From Comamonadaceae bacterium (lineage in GTDB: Bacteria > Pseudomonadota > Gammaproteobacteria > Burkholderiales > Burkholderiaceae_C), in contig CANGML010000047.1 of the NCBI GenBank assembly GCA_947454585.1, forward strand, positions 1 through 9,162: DNA of 9,162 bases. Direction: 5' to 3'. Both the position numbers and the translations under genes were made by a program. The notes below the pieces were generated by a model. That model saw nothing but the letters and a program-made list of their open reading frames with translations, ran no database searches and had not been told where the DNA came from. Shown here piece by piece: positions 1 through 6,446 of this stretch. Position 1 is the first letter of the stretch. Each line of letters starts with the position of its first letter.

Positions 1-1489
1 AAAGCAACACAATGTCGTACTGCTCCTGCGACATCGCACCCTCAGCCTGCAAAGAGATAGGCTTACCAATGAAGTCGCTCAAGCCCGCGAGGTGTTGACT
101 TTCTTCGTCCAGCAGCACATCAATCACATCGGGCGATGCAATCACACGGAACTCGCGCGGGTTGAACTGACGGGCTTCACGCAAGATTTCGCGCAAGATG
201 TCATAGGTCACGGTACGCGCGGTTTTGACACTGCCTTTGCCCTCACACACCGGGCAAGGCTCACACAACATGTGGGCCAATGATTCACGGGTGCGCTTGC
301 GCGTCATCTCGACGAGCCCCAAGGCGGAATAACCACTGACCATCGTTTTGACACGGTCGCGTGCCAGCTGTTTGCGAAACTCGGCCAACACAGCCTCGCG
401 ATGGTCTTCGCGCGTCATGTCGATGAAGTCGGCAATCACGATACCCCCCAAATTGCGCAAACGCAGCTGTCGGGCGATCGCGCCTGCGGCTTCGAGGTTG
501 GTTTTGAAAATGGTTTCGTCAAAGTTGCGCGCACCAACAAAGCCACCGGTGTTCACGTCCACCGTGGTGAGGGCTTCGGTTTGGTCCACGATGAGGTAGC
601 CGCCCGATTTCAAATCCACGCGTCGACCCAAGGCTTTGCCCACTTCTTCGTCGATGTTGAAGAGGTCAAAAATCGGCCGCTCACCTTTGTAGAGCTGCAA
701 CTTGTCTACCGCGCTGGGCATGAACTCTTGGCCAAAGGTTTGCAGTTTTTTGAATTGCTCAGCCGAGTCGATGCGGATGGTTTGCGTGGTCTCGCTCACC
801 AGGTCACGCAACACGCGTTGCAGCAAACTCAGGTCTTGGTGCAACAGCGACTTGGGGGGCAAGCGAGTGGCCGCCTCTTTGATACGCGCCCAGGTCTTAC
901 GCAGGTAGGCAATGTCTTCACCCAGCTCCGCGTCGCTGGCCTCTTCGCCGTTGGTACGCAAAATGAACCCGCCGGTTTGCCCATGAGGTGCGCCAGACTC
1001 CGCTAAAGCTTGCAAGCGTTGACGCAAGGCCTCGCGTTGCTCAAGCGGGATTTTTTGCGACACACCGATGTGTTGGTCTTGCGGCAAAAAGACCAGCAAG
1101 CGCCCTGCAATGCTGATTTGCGATGACAGGCGCGCACCCTTGGTGCCAATCGGATCTTTGATGACCTGCACCAACAAGGCTTGACCTTCAAACACTTGTT
1201 TTTCAATCGGCACCACGGGCGCGGGCTCGCCCTTTTCAGCGTCGCTGTGACGCGCGGCCACGCTGCTCATCAAATCGGCCACATGCAAAAACGCGGCCCG
1301 CTCTAGGCCAATGTCAATGAAGGCCGATTGCATGCCTGGCAGCACACGCGCAACTTTGCCGAGGTACACATTGCCCACCAAGCCGCGCTCAAGCGTGCGC
1401 TCGACGTGCAACTCTTGAACCGCCCCGGTTTCCACGACGGCCACACGCGTTTCTTGGGGCGACCAGTTGATGAGGATGTCTTGTTGCAT
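1..1489 (-). CDS. rng: Ribonuclease G (CafA), 3' end cut by the window edge
   Basis: Endoribonuclease of the RNase E/G family, which matures the 5' end of 16S rRNA and takes part in mRNA decay in the cytoplasm. The reading frame is open for 496 codons from the ATG at 1489. Near the start it reads QQDILINWSPQETRVAVVE, like E. coli RNase G. An S1-type RNA-binding region follows (about residues 38-120, LVGNVYLGKVARVLPGMQ onward). The two magnesium ligands are visible as D311 in VDVNTGG and D354 in IADFIDM, 43 residues apart as D303 and D346 are in RNase E. The Zn-link is CPVC at 412-415. The frame reaches the window edge reading QEQYDIVLL, which matches the family C-terminus (DIVLM or DVVMM). 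The next codon begins with T, so the stop is probably at or just past the edge. The ribosome-binding site is weak (GGA close to the ATG). The gene is on the same strand as maf but separated from it by a 1.5 kb foreign-looking segment. Confidence 0.96.
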   Translation of the reverse strand, partial: MQQDILINWSPQETRVAVVETGAVQELHVERTLERGLVGNVYLGKVARVLPGMQSAFIDIGLERAAFLHVADLMSSVAARHSDAEKGEPAPVVPIEKQVFEGQALLVQVIKDPIGTKGARLSSQISIAGRLLVFLPQDQHIGVSQKIPLEQREALRQRLQALAESGAPHGQTGGFILRTNGEEASDAELGEDIAYLRKTWARIKEAATRLPPKSLLHQDLSLLQRVLRDLVSETTQTIRIDSAEQFKKLQTFGQEFMPSAVDKLQLYKGERPIFDLFNIDEEVGKALGRRVDLKSGGYLIVDQTEALTTVDVNTGGFVGARNFDETIFKTNLEAAGAIARQLRLRNLGGIVIADFIDMTREDHREAVLAEFRKQLARDRVKTMVSGYSALGLVEMTRKRTRESLAHMLCEPCPVCEGKGSVKTARTVTYDILREILREARQFNPREFRVIASPDVIDVLLDEESQHLAGLSDFIGKPISLQAEGAMSQEQYDIVLL

Positions 1490-1509
1490 AGGTCCAGCTT
1501 ATCGTTGTA

Positions 1510-1537
1510 TTTATCGTTTTATGGGTAGAAGTTTCAA
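1510..1537 (-). promoter_or_regulatory. Possible sigma-70 promoter for rng
   Basis: On the minus strand, TTGAAA (1537-1532, 5 of 6 matches to the -35 consensus) is followed after 16 bases by GATAAA (1515-1510, 4 of 6 matches to the -10 consensus). Transcription would begin near 1503, about 14 bases upstream of the rng ATG at 1489. The position fits a gene that has been separated from the upstream operon and needs its own promoter. The call is by eye only. Confidence 0.35.
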
Positions 1538-1661
1538 AAGTGAAGTGCGATACCCTGGGTTTTATGGATAGAAATTGAATGCTCACCGCAGTTGTGAGGA
1601 AGCCGTCAGTAGACAGACATCGGACATCGTAACTCGAGCCTATTTATGGGTCAGAAGTTGA
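1517..1661. repeat. Three degenerate copies of a 19-20 base element upstream of rng
   Basis: Three related stretches can be aligned on the plus strand: TTTTATGGGTAGAAGTTTC (1517-1535), TTTTATGGATAGAAATTGA (1560-1578) and ATTTATGGGTCAGAAGTTGA (1642-1661, one extra base). The shared core is TTTATGGRT(C)AGAARTT. The starts are 43 and 82 bases apart, close to four and eight turns of the helix. The first copy overlaps the proposed rng promoter spacer and -35. They could be operator sites for a regulator or remnants of local duplication of the rng leader; the sequence alone does not decide. Confidence 0.45.
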
Positions 1662-1783
1662 TCACATGGGTAATGCGATCCAATTTTTTAGCGCCAGACG
1701 GGTAAGGACTCGCTTTGGGCATTGACCTCATCGTTATAGCTAATTTTTACCAATTAAAACGTAACTATCAAAATAATTAATAC

Positions 1784-1813
1784 TTAGCAGTAAATTAATT
1801 AATGAAATATACA
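1784..1813 (+). promoter_or_regulatory. Weak promoter candidate for the orphan gene
   Basis: TTAGCA (1784-1789, 4 of 6 matches to -35) and TATACA (1808-1813, 4 of 6 matches to -10) are separated by 18 bases within the A+T-rich block. It would give a leader of about 140 bases before the ATG at 1962. In DNA this rich in A+T such matches arise easily by chance, so this is only the best of several poor candidates. Confidence 0.18.
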
Positions 1814-1949
1814 TAGGATAACCAACTCACTTTGAATTAGATTCTCGTTCCAGCATCTGCCTTGGGAACTTAACGGGAAGTCAAAGTTCAGAGGGTCTAA
1901 GTAGTTGCACAGCTGTAGGCAACTTACAAAAATCGTTGATTCATTCCAT

Positions 1950-1954
1950 AAGGG
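1950..1954 (+). promoter_or_regulatory. Ribosome-binding site that sets the start of the orphan gene
   Basis: AAGGG lies 7 bases before the ATG at 1962, an ideal Shine-Dalgarno sequence and spacing. The frame is open further upstream to a TTG at 1905, but that codon has no comparable site in front of it, so translation from 1962 is preferred. Confidence 0.7.
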
Positions 1955-1961
1955 TAAAACC

Positions 1962-2966
1962 ATGCCAAAAGGTATCGAAGTAACTAGTCTATACAAAGAA
2001 TTGAATGGGCTCCCTTTTAGAGACATACTTAGCCCAGAAGTATTTTCAAGAGTCAAAGCCTTAAGCGATACTTACGTCTGGTTGGATCATAATTTCTACG
2101 TGAAATTGCACGAAAAGGGGATCACCCTATCCAGATCTCCTGACCAACGTGATGAACTGTGTACGATTTGGTTTGATGGCCATGATTTGCGTTTCATGGA
2201 TGAGCATGCAACTCGATTTTTAGAAGCTACAAATATAACTTCCTCCAAATACTGGGATGCTAAATCCTCAGTCAAGATCCCTGAAATAAAACAGTATCTC
2301 AGCAAGCTAGCCGAAGTTAAGGAAGTACCAATAGAGGAACCTGTTTCCAAGTCGAACGGCAACCGTTGGTCCCAAGAAAACCCATACATCCGTCTTTCGA
2401 TCGATGGTTATAAAAGCCAAGGCAGAGAATTACCTCCCAACATTCCCCCCGATCATCCCGATCACCTTGATAATCCTAGGCTTAGACTTAATTCACAAGG
2501 TCCTTTCAGCCGTGATAGGGATCTCCCCGAACTCCCACAATACCGCATGCCTGAGGGCCCCCCAACGCCTAAGGCCCCCCCCACGCCTGAGTATGATCCC
2601 TACGATGTTTACAGAAACCTACAATTCAACAGTCATGAATCACCAGTCTCTGAAGGTCTTTTTTTTCCTGACGAGAATTACCCCTCCTCCCGAAAGCATC
2701 CTTATCCATTACCACCGCACGTTAACGATGGGGAATTGCAAAAACCCGACTCTCCCGAAAACAGCAGGGTAGAACCATCAGTCTCTCAAGTTCATTTTAG
2801 TAATCGGCCTCGCCCACAAAGCTCCTCTCTGCTTCCTGTACATAGCGGAGGAGTCAGCCCTGATAATTTGCAAAAACTCTACCCCCCTCCCGAATTCAGC
2901 ATCAGATCGGAAGGAACAAGTAATCAGAAACAACCGTACCCTGAAGAGCGGGGCCCGAATAAATAG
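1962..2966 (+). CDS. Orphan protein with proline-rich tail, function unknown
   Basis: A 334-residue protein starting MPKGIEVTSLYKELNG, chosen by a good AAGGG site 7 bases upstream. I do not recognise the family. Residues 1 to about 121 look globular, with mixed hydrophobic and charged residues (for example DTYVWLDHNFYVKLHEKG and DELCTIWFDGHDLRFMDEH). Residues 122-334 are hydrophilic and probably disordered, with about 40 prolines in 213 residues. They include PPTPKAPPTP at 200-209, a tyrosine-rich stretch EYDPYDVY just after it, and the similar pieces KHPYPLPP and KQPYPEER. There is no signal peptide, membrane segment or cysteine cluster. The gene lies opposite to all its neighbours and converges on maf (gap 47 bases). 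Its G+C is clearly lower than theirs, which suggests acquisition by transfer. An intact frame of this length with a good start argues that it is a real gene, but expression is unproven. Confidence 0.72.
   Translation: MPKGIEVTSLYKELNGLPFRDILSPEVFSRVKALSDTYVWLDHNFYVKLHEKGITLSRSPDQRDELCTIWFDGHDLRFMDEHATRFLEATNITSSKYWDAKSSVKIPEIKQYLSKLAEVKEVPIEEPVSKSNGNRWSQENPYIRLSIDGYKSQGRELPPNIPPDHPDHLDNPRLRLNSQGPFSRDRDLPELPQYRMPEGPPTPKAPPTPEYDPYDVYRNLQFNSHESPVSEGLFFPDENYPSSRKHPYPLPPHVNDGELQKPDSPENSRVEPSVSQVHFSNRPRPQSSSLLPVHSGGVSPDNLQKLYPPPEFSIRSEGTSNQKQPYPEERGPNK
2556..2591 (+). repeat. In-frame tandem repeat of 18 bases (GPPTPK / APPTPE)
   Basis: Two adjacent 18-base units, 2556-2573 and 2574-2591, are identical at 15 of 18 positions and encode GPPTPK and APPTPE in the tail of the orphan protein. 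The units contain C-tracts of 6 (2558-2563) and 8 bases (2575-2582). The repeat looks like a small duplication that extended a PxxP-type segment. Confidence 0.7.
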
Positions 2967-2984
2967 TTGGACGATAGTTCGGGC
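2953..2984. repeat. Inverted repeat at the end of the orphan gene
   Basis: GCCCGAA (2953-2959) and TTCGGGC (2978-2984) form a perfect 7-base-pair stem around an 18-base loop that contains the orphan stop codon. The right arm can alternatively pair with CCCGA at 2996-3000. It lies between two converging genes, where a bidirectional terminator would be expected, but neither strand has a T-run after the stem and the loop is long. It is therefore not called a terminator. Confidence 0.35.
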
Positions 2985-3013
2985 AGAAAAGCGCACCCGA
3001 TCAAGGCAGCGAG

Positions 3014-3640
3014 TTAGACCCTAAATCCAAACGCACGCAACAGCTGCGCGGTTTCAAACATGGGCAGGCCCATGATGCCAGAGTAGCTGCCACTGATCTG
3101 TTCGATGTAGGCCGCTGCCTTGCCCTGCACTGCATAAGCCCCAGCTTTACCCATGGGCTCACCACTGGCCACATAGGCTTGGATCTGCAAGCGTGTCAAA
3201 GGCGCAAAGCGTACTTTGGAGATGCTCAAGGCTTGTTCGGTTTTCAGCGGTTTGCCCTGGGCAGATAGCTTGCCCATGGCCACCGAGGTCAGGACCCGAT
3301 GGGTTTGCCCGCTCAGCGTGCCCAAGATGCGCGCGGCATGTTGGGCATCGTCAGGCTTGCCCAAAATCGTTTGCCCCAAAGCCACGGTGGTGTCGCTGCA
3401 CAACACGGGCGCGGCGGGTAAGCCACGGCGCTTCAGGCGGGCCAAGGCAGCGTCTAGTTTGAGTAAGGTCACGCGTTGCACATAAGCGCGAGGCGCTTCG
3501 TGTGGGTGCACGACCTCTAAGGCTTCCGCGTCTTCGCTCTCATCCGCCAACAACAATTCATAGTGCACGCCTAACTGCTCAAGCAATTGACGGCGGCGTG
3601 GACTTTGAGAAGCGAGGTAAATAAATTTCGGTGCAGCCAT
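3014..3640 (-). CDS. maf: Maf-family nucleotide pyrophosphatase (dTTP/UTP type, YhdE-like)
   Basis: Hydrolyses non-canonical or excess nucleoside triphosphates to the monophosphate and pyrophosphate; the YhdE branch acts on dTTP, UTP and modified pyrimidine nucleotides. The protein has 208 residues from the ATG at 3640. The Maf signature [16 protein letters not shown] is at 9-24 and the catalytic aspartate region is SDTTVALG (D83), followed by LGKP. The C-terminal part reads [18 protein letters not shown] and then [13 protein letters not shown], which resembles E. coli YhdE rather than the m7GTP-specific YceF. The frame stays open upstream to an ATG at 3721, but that would add 27 residues inside rlmH with no family similarity. 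The gene starts 10 bases after the rlmH stop with no clear ribosome-binding site, which suggests coupling. In this window it is the last gene before the inserted segment. Confidence 0.95.
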   Translation of the reverse strand: MAAPKFIYLASQSPRRRQLLEQLGVHYELLLADESEDAEALEVVHPHEAPRAYVQRVTLLKLDAALARLKRRGLPAAPVLCSDTTVALGQTILGKPDDAQHAARILGTLSGQTHRVLTSVAMGKLSAQGKPLKTEQALSISKVRFAPLTRLQIQAYVASGEPMGKAGAYAVQGKAAAYIEQISGSYSGIMGLPMFETAQLLRAFGFRV

Positions 3641-3650
3641 GGCGTGCGCG

Positions 3651-4118
3651 TTACTCGCGGTGGTAAGGGTGGTTGGCGTTGATCGACCAGGCACGGTAGA
3701 GCTGCTCAACCAGCAGCACACGGACCATGGCGTGTGGCAATGTCAAATCTGAGAGCCGAAGGCGTTCATGCGCTTGTTGTTTGAACGCAGGACAAAGCCC
3801 ATCGGGGCCGCCAATGACCAAGGCCACGTCGTCGGCTTCTAGCTGCCAGTCTTTGAGTTTTGAGGCCAAGGCCACGGTGCTGAGATGCGTGCCGCGCTCA
3901 TCCAAGGCAACGATGCGACAGCCTCGCGGAATGGCGGCCTCAATGCGTTCGCGTTCAGCAGCGTAGATGGTGTCTAGGGTCTTGGAGCTGCGGGGCTCGG
4001 TTTTGACGGCCTTGAGCTCGACCTTGAGCTCCGAAGGAAAACGCTTGGCGTAATCGTCCCAAGCGGTTTGCGCCCAGTCGGGCACACGTTGGCCGACTGC
4101 GACGACCCACAGCTTCAT
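3651..4118 (-). CDS. rlmH: 23S rRNA (pseudouridine-1915-N3)-methyltransferase RlmH
   Basis: SPOUT-family methyltransferase that uses S-adenosylmethionine to methylate pseudouridine 1915 in helix 69 of 23S rRNA on the assembled 70S ribosome. The protein has 155 residues, the same length as E. coli RlmH. It shows the N-terminal MKLWVVAVG, the SAM-binding VIGGPDG loop (GGPDG at 103-107), [24 protein letters not shown] and the invariant C-terminus NHPYHRE. Its ATG overlaps the rsfS stop by 4 bases (ATGA), so the two ribosome-related genes are probably translationally coupled, an arrangement common in proteobacteria. Confidence 0.98.
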   Translation of the reverse strand: MKLWVVAVGQRVPDWAQTAWDDYAKRFPSELKVELKAVKTEPRSSKTLDTIYAAERERIEAAIPRGCRIVALDERGTHLSTVALASKLKDWQLEADDVALVIGGPDGLCPAFKQQAHERLRLSDLTLPHAMVRVLLVEQLYRAWSINANHPYHRE

Positions 4119-4864
4119 GCTTTGCGGACGGTGGTCTTTTTAGCGGCGGGCGGACGCTTGCCCACTGGCTTGCCTGCCGTGGTGGAGGCGCTGCGCGCTG
4201 CTGCTTTGGCGGTTGACTTGGCGCCTTTGAGGCCGACCGTCTTGACGGGCAACTTGGCCGGTGCTGCAACAGGCTTTTTGGCTGCGGCAGTTCTGGCTGG
4301 TGCTGTTTTAGCGGCTGATGTTTTGGCGGGAGCTACTTTGGCTGGGCCACGTGTCGAGGTGCTGCGTGAGGCAGGCTTGGCTGAGCCAGTGCGCTCTTGG
4401 GCACCGCGGGAAGCCGTTTTCTTAGCAGCTGGTTTTTTACCGGCAGATTTCTTCGCGGGCGCTGCTGCTTCTGGCTCTGGTGCTTTGAAAGGCTTTGGCG
4501 CGCCAAACTTCAAGCGCACAGGCTTCTCGCCCCAGATTTCTTCCAAGTTGTAGTAGCTACGGATGGTGGGCTGCATGATGTGCACCACCACAGCGCCGCA
4601 GTCCACGATGATCCATTCGCCGTTGTCTTCACCTTCGATACGAGGTTTACCAAAACCGCCTTCGCGCACTTTGTCGCGCACACTCGCAGCCAAGGCCTTG
4701 GTTTGGCGATTAGACGTGCCTGAGGCCACCACCACGCGTTCAAACAACGAGGACAGGTGCTCGGTGTCAAACACCACGAGATCTTGGGCTTTGACGTCCT
4801 CCAACGCATCCACGACGGTGCGTTGCAGTTTTTGGACATCTTTTTTGGCGGAGGTTTCGGTCAT
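4115..4864 (-). CDS. rsfS: Ribosomal silencing factor RsfS with a long Lys/Ala/Pro-rich C-terminal tail
   Basis: RsfS binds ribosomal protein uL14 and blocks joining of the subunits when nutrients are limiting. Residues 1 to about 120 are a complete RsfS domain, with [15 protein letters not shown] (46-60), [18 protein letters not shown] (82-99) and [12 protein letters not shown] (104-115). The usual family length is about 105-120 residues, but this protein has 249. Residues 123-249 consist almost wholly of Ala, Lys, Pro, Thr, Ser and Arg with hardly any acidic or aromatic residue, in repeated AAK/APAK/KKPAAKK patterns like histone H1 or AlgP tails. The tail is in the same uninterrupted frame and ends at the ATGA overlap with rlmH, so it is not a misread stop. 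It could bind RNA or the ribosome (inference). The ATG overlaps the nadD stop by 4 bases. Confidence 0.95.
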   Translation of the reverse strand: MTETSAKKDVQKLQRTVVDALEDVKAQDLVVFDTEHLSSLFERVVVASGTSNRQTKALAASVRDKVREGGFGKPRIEGEDNGEWIIVDCGAVVVHIMQPTIRSYYNLEEIWGEKPVRLKFGAPKPFKAPEPEAAAPAKKSAGKKPAAKKTASRGAQERTGSAKPASRSTSTRGPAKVAPAKTSAAKTAPARTAAAKKPVAAPAKLPVKTVGLKGAKSTAKAAARSASTTAGKPVGKRPPAAKKTTVRKA

Positions 4865-5481
4865 CTGATGGATTGGTAAAGGCTGTGTTTTTCAATGTAG
4901 TGCTGCACAGCGGCAGGCAACCACGCGGACATGGGGGCGGTTGGATCTGCGCCTTGGGCAAAATGCGCACGGATTTCAGTGGCACTCACCTTCAGGCTGG
5001 GCATGTCCAAGCGTTGTACGTCGGGGGATACCGCATTGTGCCACTGACTGGCTTCGCCCCTCGGCTCGGACTGTGGACGTTCGGCCACCACCACGGTGGC
5101 CAGCGCCAAAATATCTTGCCAGCGGTGCCACGTCTTGAAAGCATGCGCTTGGTCTGCACCGATGAACAAGAACAAGCTAGCGTCGGGTACCTCGGCCATG
5201 AGTTCTAGCAAGGTGTCAATGGAGTAAGTCGGGCCTGATCGGTCGATCTCACGCGGATCCACCACTGCGTGCGCCACCTCAGCAAAAGCCAAGCGCGTCA
5301 TGGCTAAACGGTGGGGCGACGGTGTGAGGGGTCTAGATTTATGCCAAGCATCGCCTGTGGGGATGATGCGTAATTCCTGCAAACCAAATTGTGCAATCGC
5401 ATGCTGTGCCAGCGCAATGTGCGCTCTATGCGGCGGGTCAAACGATCCGCCAAATAGGCCGATTCGCTTGGCAGGGTTCAC
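4861..5481 (-). CDS. nadD: Nicotinate-nucleotide adenylyltransferase NadD
   Basis: Transfers AMP from ATP to nicotinate mononucleotide, giving deamido-NAD, the penultimate step of NAD synthesis in the cytoplasm. The protein has 206 residues, within the family range. The nucleotidyltransferase motif GGSFDPPHRAH is at 11-21, and the second ATP-contact motif SATEIR at 166-171 stands for the family's ISSTxIR. IGADQAHAFKTWHRW lies between them and the end reads HYIEKHSLY, as in relatives. The start is a GTG at 5481, preceded by GAGG with 8 bases of spacing; this site partly overlaps the TGA stop of hemF, 10 bases upstream. The 4-base overlap with rsfS reproduces the widespread nadD-rsfS-rlmH order. 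Confidence 0.96.
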   Translation of the reverse strand: MNPAKRIGLFGGSFDPPHRAHIALAQHAIAQFGLQELRIIPTGDAWHKSRPLTPSPHRLAMTRLAFAEVAHAVVDPREIDRSGPTYSIDTLLELMAEVPDASLFLFIGADQAHAFKTWHRWQDILALATVVVAERPQSEPRGEASQWHNAVSPDVQRLDMPSLKVSATEIRAHFAQGADPTAPMSAWLPAAVQHYIEKHSLYQSIR

Positions 5482-5491
5482 TGAGTTGGCC

Positions 5492-6442
5492 TCACTTCAG
5501 CCAATCACGCGGCACCAAAAAATCGTGCAGCAACGCGTGTTCAGGCGTGCCCACCTCAGGCTGGTGCTGGTAGGACCAACTCACCAGGGGTGGCATCGAC
5601 AACAAAATGGACTCGGTGCGCCCGCCGGACTGCAAGCCAAAGTGCGTACCGCGGTCCCACACCAGGTTGAACTCCACATAACGCCCACGGCGATACAACT
5701 GGTGGTTGCGTTCGCGCTCGCCATAAGGCGTGTTCATGCGGCGCTCGACGATGGGTAAATAGGCATCAAGAAGCCCATCACCAACGCTCTGAAGCATCTC
5801 AAAACTGCGCTCAAAACCCAGCTCTGAAAAGTCATCAAAGAAGATGCCACCAATGCCACGCTGCTCGTTGCGGTGTTTGTTGCAAAAGTAGTCGTCGCAC
5901 CAGGTTTTAAAACGTGGGTACAACTCCGCACCAAACGGTTGCAAGGCGTCGTGGCAGACCTGATGAAAGTGTGTGGCGTCTTCCGCGAAGCCGTAATACG
6001 GCGTGAGGTCCATCCCCCCACCAAACCAAGCCACGGTTTGACCGCTGGCGGGCGTGGCCGCAATCATGCGGACGTTCATGTGCACAGTCGGCACATACGG
6101 GTTGCGGGGATGAAACACCAAGGACATGCCCATGGCTTCAAACGGAGCACCCGCCAGCTCGGGACGGTGTTGGGTGGCTGAAGGTGGGAGTTTGGGGCCA
6201 CGCACATGCGAAAACCCACAGCCTGCACGCTCAAACACAGGGCCGTTTTCTAAGATTTGCGTGATGCCATTGCCCTGCAGCTGCTCACCCGGGCCTTTTT
6301 CCCACTTGTCTACCAAGAACTTGGCTTGGCCATCCTTGGCTTCAATGGCTTCGGTGATGCGGCTTTGCAAGCCCATGAGGTAGTGGCGTGCAGCCTCGAC
6401 AACATGTTCGTGCCCAGAGTCGTTCGTATGCATGGTCGTCAT
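5492..6442 (-). CDS. hemF: Oxygen-dependent coproporphyrinogen III oxidase HemF
   Basis: Catalyses the oxygen-dependent oxidative decarboxylation of two propionate groups of coproporphyrinogen III to give protoporphyrinogen IX in haem synthesis. The protein has 316 residues (E. coli HemF 299). Family blocks occur in order: [16 protein letters not shown] at 110-125, [12 protein letters not shown] at 139-150, [10 protein letters not shown] at 196-205, and the block from [19 protein letters not shown] through ESILLSMPP at 256-285. Its presence implies a haem-making organism living with oxygen. It begins 4 bases after the acyltransferase stop with no strong ribosome-binding site, so coupling is likely. 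A second ATG three codons downstream is an equally possible start. Confidence 0.97.
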   Translation of the reverse strand: MTTMHTNDSGHEHVVEAARHYLMGLQSRITEAIEAKDGQAKFLVDKWEKGPGEQLQGNGITQILENGPVFERAGCGFSHVRGPKLPPSATQHRPELAGAPFEAMGMSLVFHPRNPYVPTVHMNVRMIAATPASGQTVAWFGGGMDLTPYYGFAEDATHFHQVCHDALQPFGAELYPRFKTWCDDYFCNKHRNEQRGIGGIFFDDFSELGFERSFEMLQSVGDGLLDAYLPIVERRMNTPYGERERNHQLYRRGRYVEFNLVWDRGTHFGLQSGGRTESILLSMPPLVSWSYQHQPEVGTPEHALLHDFLVPRDWLK

Positions 6443-6446
6443 GTGC

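Larger units (their letters stand above)
1490..1961. other. Intergenic region between divergent rng and the orphan gene; no gene seen
   Basis: About 470 bases with no convincing coding sequence on either strand. The rng-proximal part (1490-1730) holds the possible rng promoter, the three-copy element and a perfect 7-base tandem repeat GACATCG (1616-1629). A very A+T-rich block follows at about 1736-1815; the line 1741-1800 has only 10 G or C in 60 bases and includes a TTAATTAA palindrome. The last part (1816-1961) is the leader of the orphan gene. No tRNA, IS end or attachment-site duplication was recognised. Confidence 0.6.

Noticed and set aside
401..1006. Open frame of 201 codons on the plus strand opposite rng
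   Set aside because: Antisense to the conserved catalytic region of RNase G, with no recognisable domain and no ribosome-binding site.
1582..1598. Small hairpin CTCAC/GTGAG as a terminator
   Set aside because: Only 5 base pairs and no T-run on either strand; it is within chance expectation.
1905..1961. Upstream TTG start for the orphan gene, adding 19 residues
   Set aside because: TTG is a rare start with no good Shine-Dalgarno here, while the ATG at 1962 has AAGGG at 7 bases.
1799..2056. Minus-strand frame of 85 codons overlapping the start of the orphan gene
   Set aside because: No ribosome-binding site or recognisable domain, and it overlaps the better supported plus-strand start.
2404..2772. 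Second plus-strand frame of 122 codons inside the orphan gene
   Set aside because: It has no ribosome-binding site, and its composition follows the C- and T-rich DNA rather than a protein fold. It is kept only as the frame that a one-base loss in the C8 tract would enter.
2190..2960. Proline-rich repeats as a sign of an RTX or adhesin-type surface protein
   Set aside because: There is no glycine-rich nonapeptide, signal peptide, LPxTG-like anchor or autotransporter domain in the translated sequence.
3641..3721. Upstream ATG start for maf, adding 27 residues
   Set aside because: The extra residues overlap the end of rlmH and precede the true family N-terminus; Maf proteins begin just before LASxSPRR.
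3955..4269. Minus-strand frame of 104 codons across the rlmH-rsfS junction
   Set aside because: It overlaps two well-supported genes in another frame and its Arg/Pro/Gln-rich sequence is a shadow of the repetitive rsfS tail.
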